DNA from: Sporosarcina sp. ACRSL
GTDB taxonomy: Bacteria > Bacillota > Bacilli > Bacillales_A > Planococcaceae
Assembly (NCBI RefSeq): GCF_022346605.1
Contig: NZ_JAKRNT010000010.1
Location: forward strand, 145,158-209,157
DNA length: 64,000 nucleotides
Reading direction: 5' to 3'
A program made the translations under genes and the position numbers. Below the pieces are notes generated by a model. That model ran no database searches. It was not told the origin of the DNA and saw nothing but the letters and a program-made list of their open reading frames with translations. This document shows positions 46,578 through 53,704 of the stretch, in pieces. Positions within the stretch are counted from its first letter, which is position 1, and the number at the start of each line of letters is the position of its first letter.

Positions 46578-46671
46578 CTATAATTCCAACTTTCCACAGC
46601 AAATACTTCGACACTCTAAATATACGTGTTTCTGAAGCATTTCGCAACGGAATTTTCATTATAATCAAACC

Positions 46672-46797
46672 TCTGGACGTGGGATGGATTGCTTTGAGCG
46701 CGGGACAACCTTCTTTGAGCGAAGAATAGACTTCTTTGAGCGCGAGACGGCCCCCTTTAAGCGCAGGACAACCAACTTTGTGCGCTGGAGGAATCGT
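46672..46797 (+). repeat. 21-bp-period intergenic array, copy 3 (variant unit)
   Basis: TTTGAGCG-type cores start at 46693, 46714, 46735, 46756 and 46777, exactly 21 bases apart, with a degenerate unit at 46672. The unit reads like TTTGAGCGCGGGACAACCTTC and differs from arrays 1 and 2 outside the GAGC/GCGC core. It lies in the gene-free stretch 46578-46881 between bmrD and the MFS gene; nothing else is seen there except the terminator. Confidence 0.9.
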
Positions 46798-46821
46798 TAT
46801 GGACGCTAGCAATCTTAATTA

Positions 46822-46868
46822 CAAAAAAGCCGTCACAGAAAGTCTTTTTCCCGACTTTCCGTGACAGC
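46822..46868 (-). terminator. Intrinsic terminator of bmrC-bmrD
   Basis: GCTGTCACGGAAAGTC / GACTTTCTGTGACGGC (46853-46868 with 46829-46844), nearly perfect, followed by TTTTTTGT on the minus strand. Confidence 0.92.
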
Positions 46869-46881
46869 CTCGACCTATCCT

Positions 46882-48636
46882 TTAACTAACTCTTGAACCA
46901 TTGTTGCCCGCCTGTAATTTATACATCTGTGCATACTGTCCGCCAAGCGCAAGCAATTCTTCATGATTGCCTTGTTCGACGATTTTCCCGCGATCCAACA
47001 CTAAAATACGGTCTGCATTCTTGATTGTTGATAGACGGTGGGCGATGATGAACGTCGTCCGGCCTTTCTTCAATACGTCCATCGCATGTTGAATGATTTC
47101 TTCCGTTTCGGTATCGATATTCGACGTCGCTTCGTCCAATATGAGAATGGCTGGGTCAAAGGCCAATGCACGTGCGAATGAAATGAGCTGCCGTTGACCG
47201 GATGATAGCGTGCTCCCTTTCTCCACGACCGGCTCGTCAATTCCGCCCGGCAAATGCTTCAATACCCGCTCGCCGCCGACCGCGTCAAGTGCTTGCTGAA
47301 CTTTTTCGCGTGAAATGCGTGCATCTCCTAGGCTAATATTCGACTCAACCGTTCCGCTGAATAAATACGGATCCTGCAAGACGATTCCCATATGGTCGCG
47401 AATCGTTTGCCGTGACATTTTTCCGATGTCCTTCCCATCGATGGTGATCTTCCCTTTCGACACGTCGTAGAACCGGAATAGCAAGTTCATTATCGAGCTT
47501 TTCCCAGAACCGGTATGTCCGACAAGCGCTACGGTCTCCCCTTGCTTCGCCTCGAAGGAAATATCCTTTAACACGTACTCCTCATCTTTATAAGCGAACC
47601 ATACGTTCTCGAACCTGACGTTCCCGCGGTAACGGGCAATTTTTTCGTCACTCACCGGCTCCCCTTGGCGATCCATCAGACTAAACACTCGCTCCGCTGC
47701 AACGAGGGAATGCTCGAGTCGGGCGAACTGGTTGACGACGCCCGTAATCGGATTGAAAAGTCGTGTAATATAATCGACGAATGCATATAGCATCCCGACT
47801 GAAACTACACTTTCCGCTGTAAGAGAAGCACCGCCGAAATACCAAATGAGAAAGACGAATGCTAATGAACGGATAATGTCGACGAGATTGTGGGACGTCG
47901 CCGCTTCGACTTTCAATAATTTGCTTTGATATTTATAATGCTCATCATTCAGTTCATTGAATTCCCCATCCATCTGCTTTTCACGGCGGAAAGCCTGGAT
48001 GATTGTCATCCCGTTAATCGATTCATTAATCATCGCGTTCATCTCGCTGTTTTTGCTCCGGATAATATGATTCACTTTGGAAGCGAACCTTCGATACAAT
48101 TTCATCCAGACATACAGGACTGGCAGGACGAATAACGTGATAGCCCCCATTTTCGGATCTAAATAGAAAAGGGCGATGAAAATTCCGAGCATATACATGC
48201 CGCTGATCGCAAACTGTGAAACGACTGTCACATACAAGTTCCGAATTGCTTCCGTATCATTCGTAATCCGAGCGACGACCTTGCCCGCCGGCAAATTATC
48301 GAAATAACGGATCGGCAATGTTTGGATATGTCCGTACAATTCGTTTCTCATCTTTTGGATGATTCGGTTTGCCGCTTTTTGCAGTAATAAATATTGGAAA
48401 TACCTCAGGATCGCCGTAACGACCGCAAGACCGAAAAATACAGCCAATAGTTTGGCAATCGGTTCAAAATTAATCGTCTGATCAACCGACGTTGCAATAT
48501 GGTCGTCGATGATTTTCTTTGCGATCATCGGACCCATCAAGTCTGCTCCAACTGCGAATCCGAGAAGGACGATTCCTGTAATTAATAGCTTCTTATAAGC
48601 AAGTGCATATTGCACTAAACGTTTTCCGGTATTCAT
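46882..48636 (-). CDS. bmrD: ABC multidrug exporter subunit, BmrD/YheH-like (consensus ATPase site)
   Basis: 584 residues: six membrane helices (about 1-310) and a nucleotide-binding domain with Walker A GHTGSGKSS, signature LSSGQ (degenerate), Walker B ILILDEATS with the catalytic Glu. With BmrC it forms a heterodimer, because BmrC has the complementary defect. Start: ATG at 48636 after GGGGAGG, one base after the bmrC stop. Shorter than B. subtilis BmrD (about 670 residues). Confidence 0.9.
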   Translation of the reverse strand: MNTGKRLVQYALAYKKLLITGIVLLGFAVGADLMGPMIAKKIIDDHIATSVDQTINFEPIAKLLAVFFGLAVVTAILRYFQYLLLQKAANRIIQKMRNELYGHIQTLPIRYFDNLPAGKVVARITNDTEAIRNLYVTVVSQFAISGMYMLGIFIALFYLDPKMGAITLFVLPVLYVWMKLYRRFASKVNHIIRSKNSEMNAMINESINGMTIIQAFRREKQMDGEFNELNDEHYKYQSKLLKVEAATSHNLVDIIRSLAFVFLIWYFGGASLTAESVVSVGMLYAFVDYITRLFNPITGVVNQFARLEHSLVAAERVFSLMDRQGEPVSDEKIARYRGNVRFENVWFAYKDEEYVLKDISFEAKQGETVALVGHTGSGKSSIMNLLFRFYDVSKGKITIDGKDIGKMSRQTIRDHMGIVLQDPYLFSGTVESNISLGDARISREKVQQALDAVGGERVLKHLPGGIDEPVVEKGSTLSSGQRQLISFARALAFDPAILILDEATSNIDTETEEIIQHAMDVLKKGRTTFIIAHRLSTIKNADRILVLDRGKIVEQGNHEELLALGGQYAQMYKLQAGNNGSRVS

Positions 48637-48637
48637 A

Positions 48638-50377
48638 TTATTCAACCTCCCCGATCTGCTGGCGGTCGAATTGCTCTTTATACCATCCGTTGTTCGCAAG
48701 CAAGTCTTCATGTGTTCCTTCTTCAATTACACGTCCGTCATCGAGCACGATGATCCAATCCGCATGTTGAATAGCGGATAAGCGGTGCGTCGTAATGATC
48801 GTTGTTTTTCCGGAACGTTCCGATTGGATGTTTTCAATAATTTTCGCTTCCGTCTTCGCGTCCACCGCGGAGAGCGAGTCATCCAATATGAGGATTTCAG
48901 GATTCTTCACGAGAGCCCGAGCAATCGAAATCCGCTGCTTTTGCCCTCCTGATAATGCAACGCCTTTTTCGCCGACCAATGTATCCAGTCCCGCCGGCAG
49001 CATCTCCAAATCCTTTTCAAAATAAGATAAGCGAATGGATTCTGCGATATCTTCCTCAGTTGCATCCGGACGTCCGAACAAAATGTTATCCCGGACGGAA
49101 CGTGAGAAGAGCACATGATCTTGTGGCACGTAGCCGATCCAATCACGGACTTGATCCTTTTTCAACGATTGAAGGGCAACATCCGAGAAGACGATTTCAC
49201 CATCTCCAGCAGGATACTCACGCAATAATTGCTTGACGAACGTCGTTTTTCCGCTTCCCGTCTTTCCGACGATGCCGAGCGTCTGTCCCCGATCCAACTT
49301 CAGTTCGATATGATCCAAGTTGACCGCATGCGACATTGGATACGTGAAGCTGACGTCGTTGAAGCCGACGCTTTCAGGCTGATCGATGTCAACCGGCTTA
49401 TCAGGGTCTTTCACATCCTCCTCATAATTAAGTGTCTCCATGACACGATCCAAGGAAGCATTCCCACGTTGCAACACGTTGATCAATTCTCCAATCGCAA
49501 ACATCGGCCAAACGATCATACCTAAGTACACGTTGAATGTGACAAGATTACCTAACGTCATTTCACCTGCAGACACTAAATGTGCTCCGTACCCAAGCCC
49601 AATCATATATGTCAACGCCGTCAGTACTTTCGAAAACGGCATGAAGAGAGCATCAATCTTTTCAACATGCATATTCTTCTTGTACACATCTTCCGTCATA
49701 TCCGCAAATCGTTGTTCAGAAGCACGTTCTTGCACATAAGCACGGACAACCCGTACTCCCGCTACAGCCTCTAGCACATTATCGTTTAAATTCCCGAAAG
49801 CCTCTTGTGCAACCATATACCGTTCATGAATTTTCTTTCCGAGTACTTGGAGAATGAACGCCAAGATTGGTAATGGCAAAATAGCAGCAAGCGTCAGCTT
49901 CCACGAGACGACGAATCCCATCGTAATAATCAACGTCCCTAAATAGAGAGTCGAATCGATGAGCGTCATGATCCCAAAACCTGCCGTTTCTGAAATTGCG
50001 CGGAGGTCATTCGTTGAACGGGCCATTAAGTCTCCCGTTTTATTCTTTTCATAGAACGTTGGGGTCATTTTAAGGAAATGGCGCATCAGTCGCGTTCGCA
50101 ACTGTCGTTCAATGACATAGGCCCCGCCGAATAGCTGGTATTGCCAGACGAAATTTCCGATATACGAGACAAGCATGATCAAAAACATCGCCCCGATGAA
50201 GAGAGCTAGCAAGTTCGTCGTCATCGTCTGCGTATAAATCGTGTCAATCGCAGTACCGATCAGCCATGGAGGTAAAATGACAAGCACATTCGTCATCATT
50301 AATAAAACGAGTGCAATCGTATACCTTTTGCGGTTTTCTTTGAAAAACCATTTTAATTTAAATAATACCGAAAACAT
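48638..50377 (-). CDS. bmrC: ABC multidrug exporter subunit, BmrC/YheI-like (degenerate Walker B)
   Basis: 579 residues: six helices then a nucleotide-binding domain with Walker A GKTGSGKTT and canonical LSGGQKQR, but Walker B ends ILDDS, i.e. Asp replaces the catalytic Glu, as in BmrC of B. subtilis. BmrCD exports drugs and is induced by ribosome-targeting antibiotics through a leader-peptide attenuator; the long leader at 50378-50740 fits that. The start follows GAAGAAGGT. Confidence 0.92.
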   Translation of the reverse strand: MFSVLFKLKWFFKENRKRYTIALVLLMMTNVLVILPPWLIGTAIDTIYTQTMTTNLLALFIGAMFLIMLVSYIGNFVWQYQLFGGAYVIERQLRTRLMRHFLKMTPTFYEKNKTGDLMARSTNDLRAISETAGFGIMTLIDSTLYLGTLIITMGFVVSWKLTLAAILPLPILAFILQVLGKKIHERYMVAQEAFGNLNDNVLEAVAGVRVVRAYVQERASEQRFADMTEDVYKKNMHVEKIDALFMPFSKVLTALTYMIGLGYGAHLVSAGEMTLGNLVTFNVYLGMIVWPMFAIGELINVLQRGNASLDRVMETLNYEEDVKDPDKPVDIDQPESVGFNDVSFTYPMSHAVNLDHIELKLDRGQTLGIVGKTGSGKTTFVKQLLREYPAGDGEIVFSDVALQSLKKDQVRDWIGYVPQDHVLFSRSVRDNILFGRPDATEEDIAESIRLSYFEKDLEMLPAGLDTLVGEKGVALSGGQKQRISIARALVKNPEILILDDSLSAVDAKTEAKIIENIQSERSGKTTIITTHRLSAIQHADWIIVLDDGRVIEEGTHEDLLANNGWYKEQFDRQQIGEVE

Positions 50378-50407
50378 AATGTCGACCTTCTTCCTTCATT
50401 CTTTAAA

Positions 50408-50470
50408 CTATCCACTTTCTAGAGATTCCTTTTTTACTAGTTTCCATTGCTGATTAATAATTTGCATCAT
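50408..50470 (-). CDS. Leader ORF 2 upstream of bmrC (20 codons)
   Basis: A short ORF with a good ribosome site (AAAGGAGCGCTG) and tandem ATG ATG start; the peptide begins MMQIINQQWKLVKK and ends at TAG 30 bases before bmrC. It lies after the tandem terminators, so it would be translated only in read-through transcripts. It may couple to or tune bmrC translation. It might also be fortuitous. Confidence 0.5.
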   Translation of the reverse strand: MMQIINQQWKLVKKESLESG

Positions 50471-50541
50471 CAGCGCTCCTTTCATACATTTTTTTATATT
50501 TCACACGTTAAACGTGGAAACACCGCTAATCTTTCAAAGAC

Positions 50542-50576
50542 AAAAAAGCACACGCCTCCTTACATAAGCGTGTGCT
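50542..50576 (-). terminator. Leader terminator 2 upstream of bmrC
   Basis: AGCACACGC / GCGTGTGCT, a perfect 9-bp stem (50568-50576 with 50547-50555) with a 12-base loop containing TAAGGAG, followed by six T on the minus strand. It lies about 165 bp before bmrC, so it must be passed for expression. Confidence 0.9.
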
Positions 50577-50577
50577 C

Positions 50578-50607
50578 AAAAAAAGGGACGACTAAGTCAT
50601 GCCATCC
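50578..50607 (-). terminator. Leader terminator 1, directly after leader ORF 1
   Basis: GGATGGC / GTCGTCC pairs fully with two G-U pairs (50601-50607 with 50586-50592), loop eight bases, then CTTTTTTTG on the minus strand. It begins 10 bases after the stop codon of leader ORF 1, so a ribosome at the end of that ORF would cover the 5' arm. Confidence 0.72.
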
Positions 50608-50616
50608 TGATAAGTT

Positions 50617-50691
50617 TCATACAATAGAAAAAGAGCAGGTCAGCACGGAATTCGTATTTAGTTGTTGTGAGATAAATAGCACTCTTTTCAT
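50617..50691 (-). CDS. Leader ORF 1 of the bmrCD attenuator (24 codons)
   Basis: A 24-residue peptide beginning MKRVLFISQQLNTN and ending CSFSIV, with GGAAGGTG six bases before its ATG at 50691. Its stop overlaps a second tiny frame (GTATGA). It is followed within 10 bases by terminator 1. The arrangement matches known antibiotic-responsive attenuators (bmrB in B. subtilis, vmlR and lmo0919 leaders), where a stalled ribosome prevents terminator folding. Function inferred. Confidence 0.65.
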   Translation of the reverse strand: MKRVLFISQQLNTNSVLTCSFSIV

Positions 50692-50741
50692 TTTCCGCAC
50701 CTTCCTTACTATTCCGATTTTCGAATAATTCAACAGTACCA

Positions 50742-50762
50742 TTGACAATTTCCATTTGTCAA
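50742..50762. promoter_or_regulatory. Palindromic divergent promoter/operator upstream of the bmrCD leader
   Basis: TTGACAA and TTGTCAA arms separated by 7 bp give a palindrome that places a TTGACA -35 on each strand. On the minus strand TACTGT follows at 18 bp, the likely bmrCD promoter; on the plus strand a weaker AT-rich -10 (near 50765-50772) could start a transcript that ends at 50955. A dimeric repressor could bind this site. Confidence 0.65.
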
Positions 50763-50927
50763 TACATTTAATACAATTCACATTAATTGTTTTAACCCGT
50801 GCGAATTGGGTAATGAATAAATATACCACTCGATTAAATTATTGATGTGGTCTTCTGCTCGTTCCAACGATAATTCGTTTTATAAAAGAAACCCCACGGC
50901 AAATTTCTATATAGCGGGCGTGCCAGG

Positions 50928-50947
50928 ATCATTCCTGGCATTTTTTA
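50928..50947 (+). terminator. Orphan plus-strand intrinsic terminator
   Basis: TGCCAGGA / TCCTGGCA with a short loop, followed by TTTTTTATT on the plus strand. No annotated plus-strand gene precedes it, which suggests a small RNA or very short gene between about 50775 and 50947. No other gene is seen in 50692-50978. Confidence 0.75.
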
Positions 50948-50978
50948 TTGTATGCAAGGAATGCCTGCAATATGACTA

Positions 50979-52157
50979 TTAAAATAAAAAATAAGAGAGT
51001 GCCCCGAATGCTGCGGTTATTAACACGACGAGCCAAGGAGCCATTTTATAAAAATGAAGTAAACCAAAAGCGATTAGAGCAATTCCAAAGTCGATTGGGT
51101 GACCGATTGAGCTTGTGAATACTGGATCATACAGTGCAGCAAGTAAAATTCCGACAACCCCGGCATTTACTCCTTTCAATGCTGCTTGAATTCCAGGCTT
51201 GGAACGGATTGCCGACCAAAATGGCAATGTGCCAATGACTAAAAGGAATGAAGGAAGGAACATGGCAATTACGGCGACTGCAGCTCCCGAAGGTCCATTC
51301 ATCAACTGCCCCAAATAACCGGACAATGTGAAAAGCGGTCCCGGTACAGCTTGAGCCGCTCCATAACCTGCGATGAACGTCTCTGCATCCATCCAACCCG
51401 CTGGAACGACTTCCCTTTCAAGCATCGGCAATACGACATGTCCCCCGCCAAAAACGATTGAACCAACCCGATAGAAAATATCAAAAATCGTAATAAACGT
51501 ATTTTGAAAGAATGCGCGAATGACTGGAATACCTAAAAGTAGAAGGAAAAAAATCGACCATGCCGCCACTCCTGTTTTCCTTCCAAATGATAGGTTGATT
51601 GATGCAGGCTTCGGCGCTTTTTCTTTCCGGTACAACGCATAACCGATTAAACCTGTACCAACGATGATTGCAATTTGGCCAAGAGCTGTAGGGATCAATA
51701 ATGTCAGCACAGCTGCAAGGAGCGCGATTGTTATTCTAGCCCGATCAGGAGTGAGCGACTTGCTCATGCCGACCAATGCATGCGCCACGACAGCGACAGC
51801 AACAATTTTCAATCCTTTGATCCATCCGATATCAAAAGAAGCTGTCGATGAAATAAGCCAGGCAAATGCCATTAAAATCAATACGGAAGGCAGCGTAAAC
51901 CCAATCCAAGAAAGAATCCCTCCAAGTAATCCTCCGCGCATCAACCCGATCGCAATCCCGACTTGCGAGCTTGCCGGGCCAGGAAGGAACTGGCATAACG
52001 CTACGATATCCGCATACAGTTTATCGTCGAGCCATTTCTTTTTCTTCACGTACTCATCCCTAAAATAACCGATATGGGCTGCGGGTCCGCCGAACGAAGT
52101 CAGCCCTAATAGCAAAGATGTACGGAATATTTCGAGCGCATTTTTTTGCCTTTTCAC
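50979..52157 (-). CDS. chrA: Chromate transporter family protein ChrA
   Basis: A 392-residue, two-domain (long-chain) CHR-family permease with about 10-12 helices. Family signatures occur in both halves: SFGGPAAHIGYFRDEYV and CQFLPGPASSQVGIAIG in the first, FGGGHVVLPMLEREVV and AAQAVPGPLFTLSGYLG in the second. Such proteins efflux chromate with proton antiport, though many homologues have other anion substrates. GTG at 52157 is six bases after GGAGGTG; an 18-codon extension is rejected. Confidence 0.92.
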   Translation of the reverse strand: MKRQKNALEIFRTSLLLGLTSFGGPAAHIGYFRDEYVKKKKWLDDKLYADIVALCQFLPGPASSQVGIAIGLMRGGLLGGILSWIGFTLPSVLILMAFAWLISSTASFDIGWIKGLKIVAVAVVAHALVGMSKSLTPDRARITIALLAAVLTLLIPTALGQIAIIVGTGLIGYALYRKEKAPKPASINLSFGRKTGVAAWSIFFLLLLGIPVIRAFFQNTFITIFDIFYRVGSIVFGGGHVVLPMLEREVVPAGWMDAETFIAGYGAAQAVPGPLFTLSGYLGQLMNGPSGAAVAVIAMFLPSFLLVIGTLPFWSAIRSKPGIQAALKGVNAGVVGILLAALYDPVFTSSIGHPIDFGIALIAFGLLHFYKMAPWLVVLITAAFGALSYFLF

Positions 52158-52237
52158 AAACGCCACCTCCGAATATATACCATCCATTATACAAAACTTA
52201 GGTAAAACCATTTGTTTTTTTCTTGTAAATAAATTAT

Positions 52238-52243
52238 TATAAT
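52238..52243 (+). promoter_or_regulatory. -10 element of the CNNM/CBS transporter gene
   Basis: Perfect TATAAT, with a T-rich but poor -35 region. A transcript from about 52250 would carry a 70-nt leader containing the AGGAGGTG and hairpin at 52268-52315. Confidence 0.5.
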
Positions 52244-52267
52244 CTTAACTAACTATTTTAACCTTAC

Positions 52268-52323
52268 AGGAGGTGTGCACTTTGTTCTACCCCTCATTCG
52301 GGCGCGGAACAAAGTAAACTTAT
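52268..52323 (+). promoter_or_regulatory. Shine-Dalgarno separated from its start codon by a hairpin (possible 11-codon leader ORF)
   Basis: A perfect AGGAGGTG at 52268-52275 is followed by hairpin ACTTTGTTC / GAACAAAGT (52279-52287 with 52307-52315, inner CCC/GGG), then AAACTTAT and the TTG start at 52324. With the hairpin folded, the ribosome site lies about 11 nt from the start. Alternatively TTG at 52282 opens an 11-codon peptide ending TAA at 52315-52317, in the same frame as the transporter. Confidence 0.65.
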
Positions 52324-53658
52324 TTGGAAATTGCCATACGATTGGCAGCCTTTGCTGCCTTGATCGCACTCACCGCATTTTTTGTTGCGAGTGAATTTGC
52401 AATAGTGAAAGTACGAACAACACGGATCAACCAGCTTGTCGCGGAAGGGAACCGACGGGCAATAACAGCAAAAAAAGTCGTCAGCAATCTTGACGAGTAT
52501 TTATCTGCTTGCCAATTGGGTATAACGATAACGGCATTAGGGCTGGGGATGCTAGGTGAACCGACCGTCAAACTACTTATGCAACCGGTTTTCGCCCAAC
52601 TTGAAATTACCCCGAGTGCTGCGACAATCCTTTCTTTCATCATCGCATATATCGTCGTAACATTTTTACATGTCGTAGTAGGTGAGTTGGCTCCTAAAAC
52701 GATCGCTATCCAAAAAGCGGAAGCCATTACGCTGGCAGCTGCGAAACCGCTCATATTCTTTTACGTAATCATGTACCCCGTTATTAAAGGGATGAATGGA
52801 TCAGCACGTTTCATCATCCGCCTTTTCGGTTTCAAATCGGTTTCCGAGTCGGAAGTTGCTCATTCCGAGGATGAATTGAGATTGATTTTGACTGATAGTT
52901 TGAAGGGCGGAGAAATTAACCAAGCAGAATATAAATTTGTCAATAAGATTTTCGAATTCGATGATCGCCTCGCCAAAGAGATCATGGTGCCGCGTACCGA
53001 AATGATGACAATTGAGAAGGACGTCACATTACGGGAGATGTTTGAACTGATGGGCGTCGAACAATTTACGAGATATCCCGTCACAGATGGCGATAAAGAT
53101 CATGTCATCGGCTTGGTGAACATGAAAAATCTTTTGACTGCATTCATTAAAGATCCGACAACAGGCGATCAGCCTGTTAGTGAATATATGCAACCCATCA
53201 TCCGGGTCATCGAAACGATGCCAATCGGCGATTTATTATTGAAAATCCAACGTGAACGAATCCATATGGCTGTGTTAATGGATGAATACGGAGGAACTGC
53301 CGGACTCGTAACAATCGAAGATATTTTAGAAGAGATCGTCGGAGAAATTCAGGATGAGTTTGATATAGACGAAGTGCCAGAAGTACAAAAAATTAATGAA
53401 AACCATTATATATTGGACGCAAAAATGTTAATTGAGAGCGTTAACGAAGTACTCGATATTGATATTGACGAAGAGGACATCGATACAATCGGCGGATGGT
53501 TCATGTCCGAACGTTTCGAAGCGGTTCCTGGTGAAAAGATTATTGAACAAGGCTACGAATTCACCGTGAAGGATGTCGAAGGGCATCACATCCTCTTCTT
53601 GGAAGTTATAAAAAATGAACAAACAAGCGAAGCGACTGATTTGCAGCTTGAATCATAA
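52324..53658 (+). CDS. CNNM/HlyC-CorC family transporter with CBS pair
   Basis: A 444-residue membrane protein: DUF21/CNNM transmembrane domain (about 1-195, ALTAFFVASEFAIVKVRTTRI, LGLGMLGEPTV), a CBS-domain pair (about 215-335, MVPRTEMMTIEKD, HMAVLMDEYGGTAGLVTIED) and a C-terminal CorC/HCC domain (about 355-430). Relatives (YhdP, MpfA) export Mg2+ or protect against Mg2+ excess. The start is TTG with no adjacent ribosome site; see the upstream hairpin. It is likely controlled at translation. Confidence 0.9.
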   Translation: MEIAIRLAAFAALIALTAFFVASEFAIVKVRTTRINQLVAEGNRRAITAKKVVSNLDEYLSACQLGITITALGLGMLGEPTVKLLMQPVFAQLEITPSAATILSFIIAYIVVTFLHVVVGELAPKTIAIQKAEAITLAAAKPLIFFYVIMYPVIKGMNGSARFIIRLFGFKSVSESEVAHSEDELRLILTDSLKGGEINQAEYKFVNKIFEFDDRLAKEIMVPRTEMMTIEKDVTLREMFELMGVEQFTRYPVTDGDKDHVIGLVNMKNLLTAFIKDPTTGDQPVSEYMQPIIRVIETMPIGDLLLKIQRERIHMAVLMDEYGGTAGLVTIEDILEEIVGEIQDEFDIDEVPEVQKINENHYILDAKMLIESVNEVLDIDIDEEDIDTIGGWFMSERFEAVPGEKIIEQGYEFTVKDVEGHHILFLEVIKNEQTSEATDLQLES

Positions 53659-53671
53659 TAAAAACGATTTT

Positions 53672-53704
53672 ACGGCATCCCCATTGGAGATGCCGTCTTT
53701 TATT
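53672..53704. terminator. Bidirectional terminator
   Basis: ACGGCATC / GATGCCGT with T-rich plus-strand tail (TCTTTTATTT), and a weaker tail on the other strand, between convergent genes. Confidence 0.85.

Noticed and set aside
46564..46812. 82-aa frame with repeats such as GCPALKG and GRLALKE
   Set aside because: Translation of array 3 and its flanks, no ribosome site; explained by the DNA repeat.
50845..50982. 45-codon plus-strand frame opposite the end of chrA
   Set aside because: No ribosome site and it reads through an intrinsic terminator; kept only as part of the orphan-transcript finding.
52282..52317. Nonsense mutation truncating the CNNM transporter gene
   Set aside because: The TAA lies before the usual TTG-LEIAIR-type start and the protein from 52324 is full length, so a leader or hairpin explanation is preferred.
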